Source of the DNA: Bdellovibrionales bacterium
GTDB lineage: Bacteria; Bdellovibrionota; Bdellovibrionia; Bdellovibrionales; JAMPXM01
Direction of reading: 5' to 3'
DNA: 37,232 nucleotides
Assembly (NCBI GenBank): GCA_005808505.1
Contig: SYLX01000219.1
Location: forward strand, 1 to 37,232
The notes beneath the pieces were generated by a model that made no database searches, was not told where the DNA came from, and was given only the letters and a program-made list of their open reading frames with translations. Shown one piece after another: positions 7,804 to 15,135 of this stretch; within the stretch, counting starts at the first letter, position 1; every line of letters starts with the position of its first letter. The translations under genes and the position numbers were made by a program.

Positions 7804-8340
7804 ATGTCTGACAAACAACACTCGACTCTGGAACTGAACGAGAGCTTGGTCAAAGAGATCAACTTTGGCGTTCACAGCACATTCACCAGCATGTTCGGCC
7901 TGAAGCCGGCACCTGAGAAGCACTTCCTCGAGCAGGAATGCGCGCCAAAGGGTGATGTCTCAGGAATCGTGGGATTGACGCAAGATCGCGTTGAAGGCGC
8001 CTTGATCGTCAGCTTCCCGCAGACGACGATCTTCACGATCCTCGGCAAGATGTACAAAAAGGAATTCACCGAAATCGACAAATCGGTAAAAGCTGGCGTA
8101 GGTGAATTGACGAACATTATCTTTGGCGTCGTGAAGACAAATCTCAACAAAAACGGTTTTGGATTCAAGATGGCGATCCCCAACGTGATCATCGGCGACC
8201 AGCACACGGTTGCGATCACGAATCCGGGCACGACACTCGTGATCCCGTTCCAAACGGAATCAGGCACGTTCAGCGTTTCACTTACACTCTACCCTGAGAA
8301 CATGGCGACGGACGCAAACAGCACAAAGGCCGCGTCTTAA
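7804..8340 (+). CDS. CheX-like chemotaxis phosphatase
   Basis: CheX dephosphorylates CheY-P. This 178-residue protein has the CheC/CheX/FliY signature with E101 and N104 (GVGELTNIIFG), the acidic and amide residues that position water on the receiver aspartate, followed by the expected hydrophobic strand (MAIPNVIIGD) and C-terminal strands. Only one ExxN motif is present, as in CheX. The start is ATG 7804, 28 bp after the CheY-like gene, with SD-like GGGACGG. Context supports control of that receiver. Confidence 0.88.
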   Translation: MSDKQHSTLELNESLVKEINFGVHSTFTSMFGLKPAPEKHFLEQECAPKGDVSGIVGLTQDRVEGALIVSFPQTTIFTILGKMYKKEFTEIDKSVKAGVGELTNIIFGVVKTNLNKNGFGFKMAIPNVIIGDQHTVAITNPGTTLVIPFQTESGTFSVSLTLYPENMATDANSTKAAS

Positions 8341-8393
8341 GGTTTTACTGGTAGCGGACTATTGGCACCGGAAGCACGAGGAACGAGAGCGTC

Positions 8394-10127
8394 ATGGCAG
8401 GCAAGAGACTATCACGTCAGTTAAAGAGCATCTTCGGCGACGAGACCGTCGTCGAGAAGCTCCGCGCCTGCCAAGAGGCGTTGACCGCGATTCCCGATGA
8501 GAAATCGCGCAACGAGCTCATGGCCTTCTTCGAAAACTTCCCCGCATTCATCTCTTCAGTTGATATGTATTACGAGCAGCTCGACGACCGAGCGGTGCTC
8601 GCGCAGAAGAACATGGAAACGAGCGCCGATGAGCTGGTTCAGATCAATCATCAGCTCACAAGCATGAACCGCATGTTCGACGCTATGGTGAACAGCCTCG
8701 GACAAGGATTCTTCTTGTTCGATCGCGATGGCTTCTGCATGCAAGCGTATTCAAAAGCTTGCGAAACGCTTCTCGATCGCAATCCTGCAGGCCTTCCGGT
8801 TGCGGAAGTTCTCGGAGTTCCAGCCGATAAGCGTGCGACGTTCAACGATTGGGTTCGTCTCCTTTTCGACGAGCTCATTGAATTTGATGATCTCGTTGAT
8901 GTTGGACCGAAGACGTATACAGGCTCGCGCGAACGCGTTGTGAACCTCGAATACAAACCCATTCGGGATGCTGACGGACGACTGGAGATGGTGGTCGTGA
9001 TCGCGACAGACCGCACGGTCGAAACGCACGCAAAACATCAAGCGCAGAAGATGCAGTCTTTTGCTTCCTTGATGGTGAATATCCTGAAGGATAAAGACCG
9101 GTTCCGTCGCTTCGTTGCGGCGGCTCGCCAAATCTTCCGTGAGACTTATGCCGCGTTGAACCGCCCTGAGTTCACGCACGAACTTCTCTCAGAAGTAAAA
9201 CGCCACTTACACACCCTCAAAGGTGCTGCGAGCACGTTCGGCGTAAATGAAATCAAAGAAGCCGTGCACACTCTCGAAACACGCATGAGCGCTGAGAACG
9301 ATCTGAAAACACTTCAGACTCTCTTGCTCAAGACCGTGCCCGAGATCGATCACATGTTTGAATCGATCTTAGATGAGCATCGCGATATCCTCGCCGAAGT
9401 TCTGGTCGAGAAGGTTCCATCACGCTTGATCCCGATCTCAACGCTCGAGATTTTCGGACGTCGCCTGAGCCGGGCCGGAGCTAAAGATCTGCATCAAGAT
9501 TTCGTCGAGGAAATCCTGGCTGTTCCTTTGCGCCGGATCTTCGCGGAATTTGACCCCGTTATCCAGCAGGTGGCGCAGAAGCTCGGGAAGAGCGTTGAGC
9601 CCATCAAATTCATCGGCGATGAAGTCTCGATCATGCCTGAGAGCATGGAGGCCTTCCGTTCGGCTTTGATCCACGTTTTCCGTAACATCGTCGATCACGG
9701 GATTGAGCACGAAATCATCCGCGATCAACGGGGTAAAACACCGGCCGGTCAAGTTGTCGTCGAGTTCCGTAAGCTCGCGAGCGAAGCCGGACCGTACTTG
9801 CGCATCATCATCAGTGACGACGGTAACGGCATCGATATCTGGCAGATTAAAAACAAGATCGAAAAACGGGGCGAGAGTGTCTCCGGTCTTTCACAGTCGC
9901 AGATTCTCGGCCGCATCTTCGATGCGGGTTTCTCGACGGCAAATGCCGTCACCGAGTTCTCTGGTCGCGGGGTTGGTCTTGACGCCGTGAAAACGGAAGT
10001 CGAAAGACTTGGCGGAACGATCAGCGTTCGCTCGGATCTCGGCAAAGGCTCGGCATTCGTAATCGAACTTCCGATCGACGAATCAAACCATGTCCCTCAG
10101 CTGCGCCCGAAAGTCAGCGCAGCGTAA
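8394..10127 (+). CDS. PAS-HPt-HATPase histidine kinase, CheA-like without CheW or P2 domain
   Basis: A 577-residue soluble kinase with no membrane segment. Residues 1-90 are helical, 91-215 form a PAS-like sensor (MVNSLGQGFFLFDRDG start), and 250-335 an HPt domain with phospho-His H273 (HLHTLKGAAS). The C-terminal HATPase has N box 427-435 (HVFRNIVDH), G1 DDGNGI, F box IFDAGFSTA and G2 SGRGVGLD. The HPt/HATPase pairing and DHGIE box are CheA-like, but the CheW-like regulatory domain and the CheY-binding P2 are missing, so it should not need a receptor array. It is the third gene after a CheY-like receiver and a CheX-like phosphatase, and probably forms a closed phosphorelay with them. Confidence 0.9.
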   Translation: MAGKRLSRQLKSIFGDETVVEKLRACQEALTAIPDEKSRNELMAFFENFPAFISSVDMYYEQLDDRAVLAQKNMETSADELVQINHQLTSMNRMFDAMVNSLGQGFFLFDRDGFCMQAYSKACETLLDRNPAGLPVAEVLGVPADKRATFNDWVRLLFDELIEFDDLVDVGPKTYTGSRERVVNLEYKPIRDADGRLEMVVVIATDRTVETHAKHQAQKMQSFASLMVNILKDKDRFRRFVAAARQIFRETYAALNRPEFTHELLSEVKRHLHTLKGAASTFGVNEIKEAVHTLETRMSAENDLKTLQTLLLKTVPEIDHMFESILDEHRDILAEVLVEKVPSRLIPISTLEIFGRRLSRAGAKDLHQDFVEEILAVPLRRIFAEFDPVIQQVAQKLGKSVEPIKFIGDEVSIMPESMEAFRSALIHVFRNIVDHGIEHEIIRDQRGKTPAGQVVVEFRKLASEAGPYLRIIISDDGNGIDIWQIKNKIEKRGESVSGLSQSQILGRIFDAGFSTANAVTEFSGRGVGLDAVKTEVERLGGTISVRSDLGKGSAFVIELPIDESNHVPQLRPKVSAA

Positions 10128-10162
10128 TCCGATTGAATTCAGGCTAAACTCATTAAAAAAGT

Positions 10163-10720
10163 TCAGTAAAGCGGCGTCGTTAATACGTAACGGGTCGAGA
10201 GTTCATCCAAATAGCTCTGTAGCTTCTTGGCTTCAGTCGCAGGGCCGCGGTAACACGTGCCTTGCGGGGTTGCCTCCACGATCACGAAGTCGGTCGCATC
10301 ATCAATAGCCAATCTCACCGTGCGTCCGCCTGGAAGAACTTCGCTTGAGCAATTACGTTGAGTGAGTCGGCCATTGGCTACGTCGTTAGCGAGCTGATCC
10401 AAGCGGGCTTGGTCTTCTTCCGAAAGGCTGCCGGATTTGCGCGTTTGGCAGCTCACAAAAGACCATGAGGAGTCACTCTCAACCGTGAAGGTTGAGCCTG
10501 CTGAGCAACCACTAAAGCCATCTTTTCCCGAAGAAACGATCGTCGTCCAGCCAACCGTGGAATTCGGCATACGCGTTCCCGTGTCTTCATTGTTTTGGGG
10601 AGTGTTTCCTCCGACATCGTTGCCGTTAGACTCGCCACACGAAGCGAGAACGAGCCCGGTACCCAGGGCCAAGACAAGAACCGAGAGCAATCGCGAAAAT
10701 TGCGTGACGATTGATTTCAT
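10163..10720 (-). CDS. Lipoprotein of unknown function
   Basis: This 185-residue protein starts at ATG 10720 behind AAGGAG; longer upstream frames lack an SD. A type II signal peptide ends in the lipobox LASC, so it is predicted to be a lipid-anchored envelope protein. A Ser/Asn/Gly-rich linker follows, then a compact domain with three further Cys (FSGCSAG, FVSCQTR, QRNCSSE) and one in QGTCYRG. I recognise no family. It converges with the kinase gene with 35 bp between stops, and I see no clear terminator there. Confidence 0.75.
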   Translation of the reverse strand: MKSIVTQFSRLLSVLVLALGTGLVLASCGESNGNDVGGNTPQNNEDTGTRMPNSTVGWTTIVSSGKDGFSGCSAGSTFTVESDSSWSFVSCQTRKSGSLSEEDQARLDQLANDVANGRLTQRNCSSEVLPGGRTVRLAIDDATDFVIVEATPQGTCYRGPATEAKKLQSYLDELSTRYVLTTPLY

Positions 10721-10940
10721 GAATTCTCCTTTTTGATGACCCCAAAAATGCATTGAATGCCGAACTGTTCGAGTGTCGCGCTCCGCACGGCATAAAAACA
10801 ATTTTTCTTATCGTCACGACTCCAAGAACGGATGTGGCCGAGCGCCTCATTTAGTTCGACTGAAGCTCTCGATTGCCGCTCGTGGGTAGCTGTGAAACTC
10901 TTTCTATCAATCAGATGAGAGCAATCAGTTGAGGGAAGAA
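10721..10940. other. Divergent intergenic region
   Basis: This 220-bp region separates the minus-strand lipoprotein from the plus-strand HIT-like gene and must hold both promoters. I see no strong -35/-10 pair, tRNA or credible small gene. Confidence 0.4.
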
Positions 10941-11402
10941 ATGGCTTTAACGATTCGTGACCGTGTTGAACTAGCAAAAAATGGGGAGAATCCCCTAGTT
11001 ATTTGCCGATTGGAGTCCTGTTGGGTGACGGCGAGCGATCCGCAAACGATAGACGGCTACTGCATCATCCTCTCGGATCCCGTGGTGCCAACATTGAACG
11101 ACCTCAGTGAGGAAGCTCGCGCTAAATACTGCCGCGATATGATTCGGGTTGGCGACGCTTTGCTGAAAGTGACGGGGGCTGCGCGTATCAATTACGAAAC
11201 TTGGTGCAACCTCGACAAGTCGTTGCATACGCACGTCGTTCCGCGTTTTGAGAACGAGCCAGATGACAAAAAGACGAAGCCCTTGGTTGTCGGGTATGAC
11301 GCGACTCAAGCGCGGCGATTTGATCCCGTAACCGACCGGGCTTTCGTCTTGAAGATGCGCGAAGCGCTTAAACCTTTCGCCCTCTCGGCAAAGCTTCCTT
11401 GA
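10941..11402 (+). CDS. HIT-like nucleotide hydrolase family protein with altered triad
   Basis: HIT proteins hydrolyse or transfer nucleotidyl groups, for example from Ap4A. This 153-residue protein has the HIT core: GYCIILSDPVV near 39-49, a helix, and the signature KSLHTHVVPRF at 93-103. Compared with the usual His-x-His-x-His, the first His is Ser94, while the catalytic middle His96 and the last His98 remain. The start is ATG 10941 with AGGGAAG just upstream; a TTG at 10929 is rejected. The AdoMet decarboxylase gene follows after 51 bp. The exact substrate is unknown. Confidence 0.82.
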   Translation: MALTIRDRVELAKNGENPLVICRLESCWVTASDPQTIDGYCIILSDPVVPTLNDLSEEARAKYCRDMIRVGDALLKVTGAARINYETWCNLDKSLHTHVVPRFENEPDDKKTKPLVVGYDATQARRFDPVTDRAFVLKMREALKPFALSAKLP

Positions 11403-11416
11403 TGGACAAAGTCCAT
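11402..11416 (+). promoter_or_regulatory. Short hairpin after the HIT-like gene
   Basis: ATGGAC, AAA, GTCCAT forms a perfect 6-bp stem with a 3-base loop starting at the last base of the HIT stop codon. There is no T-run, so it is not a standard terminator. A related hairpin lies at 12406-12421. Confidence 0.45.
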
Positions 11417-11453
11417 TGCGATGGCGGAACGCCTTCGTTAGACTTTAAGGCTC

Positions 11454-12374
11454 ATGCAGATGCACACCGCCTATAATACGATCGAAGAGCGCGTTGACTT
11501 AGTTTTTGCTGATCTTTCGGCTCCGCTGCGCGATAAGCCGTTAGCCTTCTGGCGCAAAGTCGTCAACGAAGCTGGCGCAAAAATCTTGGCTAAACAGGAA
11601 GGATTTGGAATTGATTCCTACGTCCTCTCCGAGTCGAGTTTGTTTGTCTTCGATGATCGGATGGTGATGATCACGTGTGGAGCCACGACTCTCCTCGATG
11701 GCGCGATCGGCTTTGCTCGTCGAATGGCTGACGAAAAACTCGCCCGTTTCGTTTATCAGCGTCGGGGACTTCCCGAAGCTTCATCCAAAGAATTTCGCGA
11801 GCGTCTCTCGCATATCCGCGCGGAACTCGGACCAAGACTTGGTGCCGCGGTCGTAGACGGGGATACGGTTTTGTTTCATCCACCCCCGCAGCGTCCTCGT
11901 TTGGGTGAAGGGCGAATCTGCGCTCAGTTAATGATGAGGAAGCTGAATCCACGCGTGGAAGCGATCTTTCGTGGTCCTGCCGATCGCAGTCGCGAGCGCG
12001 CAATCGCCGGTCTCGGCCTTCAAGAGCTAGTCAAAGGCTTTCAAGTTCTTGATCACCACTTCACTCCGTTCGGTTACTCCCTCAACGCCATCGGTGAGTC
12101 GGAATACTACACGATTCACATTAGCCCCCAAGGTCCCCAGTCGTTTGCGAGTTTCGAGTTCGACGGTCATGTCCGCAACGAAGTCGGGCAATGTTTGCGG
12201 CGCCTCCTCTCCGTTTTTGCGCCCAAAGATCATCGTCTTGAGATTTTGCATCCGGGTCGATCATTGAATCTCGCAGGCTTTAGCTCCGGTGCTCGATGGG
12301 AGACCCACGCTCTCGGCTTCAACGATTCGCGCTCGCTTCTCGTAACCGAAGTATCTGCCTCGGCGTCAGCCTAA
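11454..12374 (+). CDS. S-adenosylmethionine decarboxylase proenzyme, eukaryotic class
   Basis: AdoMetDC makes decarboxylated AdoMet, the aminopropyl donor for spermidine synthesis. The proenzyme cuts itself to create a pyruvoyl cofactor. Clear family matches are YVLSESSLFV at 56-65 (predicted cut E60/S61, S61 becoming pyruvoyl), TCGATTLL with C75, GYSLNAIG with S209, and YTIHISPQ with H222. D177, E181 and E235 align with acidic residues tied to putrescine activation in the human enzyme. Q226 replaces the Glu that binds AdoMet ribose, and Asn8 sits where human has Glu. The 306 residues compare with about 330 in human. This is the eukaryotic-type fold, not the short bacterial SpeD. An ATG at 11460 is an alternative start. 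No spermidine synthase gene is in the window. Confidence 0.92.
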   Translation: MQMHTAYNTIEERVDLVFADLSAPLRDKPLAFWRKVVNEAGAKILAKQEGFGIDSYVLSESSLFVFDDRMVMITCGATTLLDGAIGFARRMADEKLARFVYQRRGLPEASSKEFRERLSHIRAELGPRLGAAVVDGDTVLFHPPPQRPRLGEGRICAQLMMRKLNPRVEAIFRGPADRSRERAIAGLGLQELVKGFQVLDHHFTPFGYSLNAIGESEYYTIHISPQGPQSFASFEFDGHVRNEVGQCLRRLLSVFAPKDHRLEILHPGRSLNLAGFSSGARWETHALGFNDSRSLLVTEVSASASA

Positions 12375-12405
12375 CAACGTTGCTCGTTGACGAAGGACGC
12401 GAATC

Positions 12406-12421
12406 GGGGACAAAGTTCCCC
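12406..12421 (+). promoter_or_regulatory. Short hairpin directly before the aminopeptidase start
   Basis: GGGGA and TCCCC pair around CAAAGT, two bases before the ATG at 12424. It shares the core GGACAAAGT with the hairpin at 11402-11416. The only SD-like bases before the aminopeptidase gene lie in its left arm, so it may dampen initiation. Confidence 0.45.
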
Positions 12422-12423
12422 TC

Positions 12424-15135
12424 ATGAGAATTGATTCGCGCTTCCTCATCGTCTTTCTTTTTTTCATCGGCACGTCCTGCGCTAACCGCAACGCCTTGGT
12501 CCAAAATCCACAGCCGGCTTCGGATCCATCCACGGTCGTCGCCGCAGCCGATGAATCCAATCTGACTCAAACTGAAGCCGAAGCTCGTGCGCGAGACGTG
12601 AGCGACGTTCGTTATGATCTCAAAATCGAAGTCGGTGATGAAGAACGTTTCATCGGCACGATCGATGTACGCTTTAAACTTCGCGAAGTTCCCGCTCAAC
12701 TTTTTTTAGACTTCAAAGCAGACGGTGAAGTTTCCAAACTCAGCGTCAACGGCGTCTCTACCAAACTCATTGAATATAAAAGCGGGCGGATTTTTCTTTC
12801 GCCGCCCTTACTCAAAAAGGGTGAGAACGTCGTCCAAGTTCGCTTTGCGCAAAGTTACACTTCAGACGGCAACGGACTTTACCGTTTCAAAGATCCCGAA
12901 GATGGTCGCACCTATCTCTGGACACAGTTTGAAGCGTATTACGCGAATTACGTTTTTCCGTGCTTTGATCAGCCAGATCTGAAGGCCAAAATGAAGATGG
13001 TGGTGACGGCGCCTTCCTCGTGGCAGGTAATCACGACAACGCGAGAAACGGCCGTTGAAGTTCGAGGCTCGAAAAAACTTTGGACATTTCCCGAAACGCT
13101 TCCGCTCAGCACCTACCTCTTCTCGCTCCACGCAGGGCCTTACCATCAGTGGTCGGCGACTGCGGGTGAGGTTCCGCTTCGCTTGTTCGTTCGACGCTCG
13201 CTTCATCGTTACGTGGATCCTGAAGAGTGGTTCTCCATCACACGGGCGGGTTTGAAATTCTTTGGTGATTATTTTGCCCGTCCTTATCCTTTCGGAAAGT
13301 ACGATCAAGTCATCGTGCCAGACTTCAATGCCGGAGCTATGGAAAACGTAGGTGCGGTGACGTTCAGTGAAGAGTACGTCTCTCGCGGCAAGAAAACGCG
13401 CGAGGAACGCGAAGCGCAAGCGAACGTGATCCTCCACGAAATGGCTCATATGTGGTTTGGTAACCTCGTGACCATGGAGTGGTGGAATGGGCTATGGCTC
13501 AACGAGAGTTTCGCCAGCTACATGGCAACCTACGCGCTCGCCGAGGCGACCGATTACAAAGATGCGTGGGTCACTTTTCAAGATGAGATGAAAGCCTGGG
13601 CGTACTGGGAAGATCAACTCGTCACAACGCATCCGATTGAAGGGCCCGTTTCCGATACGCGTTCGGCGTTCACGGCGTTTGATGGCATCACTTACGGAAA
13701 AGGCGCTGCCGTTCTCAAGCAGCTCCATTTTTTTCTTGGTGAAGAGAACTTCCGTGAGGGGCTACGTCGCTACTTCCAAAAGCATGCGTTCGGCAACACT
13801 CGGCTTGAGGATTTCATGGGCTCGTTGAGTACGAATTCTCAAAGCCTCAGCGATTGGTCGAATCATTGGTTGCTCACGACCGGAGTTGATACGGTCTCAA
13901 CGAGCTTTACTTGTGAGTCGGGAAAGATCCGCACGTTCGATCTAACACTCACGGCAACTGTCGGTGAGATTCGGCCCCATCGCGTCGAGATTGGTTTGTA
14001 CCAGGAGAAGGACGGAAAGCTTGAATTGACAGGGTCTCATCCGGTTGATCTTCGTGCCAAGAAGACTAGCGTTGACGCGTTGGTGGGCCGGAATTGTCCT
14101 GATCTTGTTTTCCCGAACCAAGGCGACTACGCGTATTTAAAAGTTAAGCTTGATGCAAAGTCCCTCGGCGTTGCGCGCGAGCGTCTGAAAGACGTTCGCG
14201 ACCGCTTTGCTCGTCTCCTCCTGTGGTCGACGCTTTACCAGATGGTTCGAGATGGCGAACTCAAACCTGAGGATTATCTCCGCATCGTTGCCGCGAACTT
14301 CGAAGCAGAAACGGATCTCAAAGTTTTCTTGAGCGTTTCACGCACATTGATCCCGTACCAGAACACGCCTCCCGTATTTTACTATTTGCCAACAGTGACG
14401 GAGTCGCAGCGGCAACTGAAGAAGTCTTGGCAAGATCGGTTTGAGGTCCTCTTTTGGAAGCGAATGGAAAACTCTTCAGATGATCTTCAGAAGGCCTCTC
14501 TCGACGGTTTTATGAAGAGTGCTCAATCCCCAAACGGCCAGAAACTCTTGCTTACGCTGCTCGAGAAAAATGCGAGGAAAGGAATTAGATCGCGTTCGCT
14601 GTTCCCGGCGCTCGATCAAGATCGACGTTGGGACGCGGTCGTGCAGTTGAATTCGTTGAATGCACCGGGTGCCGACGCGGCATTGTCTCGCGAAAAGGTC
14701 CGCGACTCCTCCGAGCGCGGCGTTCAGCAGGCGATGGCGGCTGAAGCGGCGCGACCCAACTTAGAAACGAAAGTCAGTTGGATTGAGAGAATCGAAAACG
14801 ATTCGGAGCTGAGCTTGGCAAGAAAAGAGGCCGTTCTGAAGCGAATCCTTCCTTGGTGGCAGGAGTCGTTGCGCGAATCGCTGAGCGATCGTTACTTTGC
14901 GGCGCTCACTCGTTTCGCTTCGAAGACCGAACAAGAATCCGCTGAGCGCTACGCACAGTTTTTATTGCCAGCAGCGTGTACTCCGGCAAGTTCAGACCGC
15001 ATCAGCGAGTTTCTGATCGCAAATCAGGGACGACTCTCACCAGCCGTCAGCCGGGCGGTGAGAATCGGGCTTCAGGAAAACGATCGCTGCGTGCAGATCC
15101 GAGCCGGGCTGCCCGTTCGTGCACGCAAGCGGTGA
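12424..15135 (+). CDS. M1 family aminopeptidase, predicted lipoprotein
   Basis: This 903-residue zinc aminopeptidase removes N-terminal amino acids from peptides. The exopeptidase motif GAMEN is at 304-308 and the zinc site HEMAH at 338-342, with the third ligand E361 in WLNESFA. The N-terminal beta domain (residues ~60-250, TQFEAYYANYVFPCFDQPD) and a long helical C-terminal domain match APN/PepN architecture. Residues 1-19 form an export signal ending GTSC, an imperfect lipobox, so it is probably exported and perhaps lipid-anchored, unlike cytosolic PepN. It follows the AdoMetDC gene by 49 bp. Its stop abuts the stop of the convergent S41 gene. Bdellovibrio-like predators use such enzymes for prey peptide digestion (inference). 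Confidence 0.93.
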   Translation: MRIDSRFLIVFLFFIGTSCANRNALVQNPQPASDPSTVVAAADESNLTQTEAEARARDVSDVRYDLKIEVGDEERFIGTIDVRFKLREVPAQLFLDFKADGEVSKLSVNGVSTKLIEYKSGRIFLSPPLLKKGENVVQVRFAQSYTSDGNGLYRFKDPEDGRTYLWTQFEAYYANYVFPCFDQPDLKAKMKMVVTAPSSWQVITTTRETAVEVRGSKKLWTFPETLPLSTYLFSLHAGPYHQWSATAGEVPLRLFVRRSLHRYVDPEEWFSITRAGLKFFGDYFARPYPFGKYDQVIVPDFNAGAMENVGAVTFSEEYVSRGKKTREEREAQANVILHEMAHMWFGNLVTMEWWNGLWLNESFASYMATYALAEATDYKDAWVTFQDEMKAWAYWEDQLVTTHPIEGPVSDTRSAFTAFDGITYGKGAAVLKQLHFFLGEENFREGLRRYFQKHAFGNTRLEDFMGSLSTNSQSLSDWSNHWLLTTGVDTVSTSFTCESGKIRTFDLTLTATVGEIRPHRVEIGLYQEKDGKLELTGSHPVDLRAKKTSVDALVGRNCPDLVFPNQGDYAYLKVKLDAKSLGVARERLKDVRDRFARLLLWSTLYQMVRDGELKPEDYLRIVAANFEAETDLKVFLSVSRTLIPYQNTPPVFYYLPTVTESQRQLKKSWQDRFEVLFWKRMENSSDDLQKASLDGFMKSAQSPNGQKLLLTLLEKNARKGIRSRSLFPALDQDRRWDAVVQLNSLNAPGADAALSREKVRDSSERGVQQAMAAEAARPNLETKVSWIERIENDSELSLARKEAVLKRILPWWQESLRESLSDRYFAALTRFASKTEQESAERYAQFLLPAACTPASSDRISEFLIANQGRLSPAVSRAVRIGLQENDRCVQIRAGLPVRARKR

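Noticed and set aside
10128..10162. Terminator between the kinase and lipoprotein genes
   Set aside because: There is a run of six A residues but no stem next to it.
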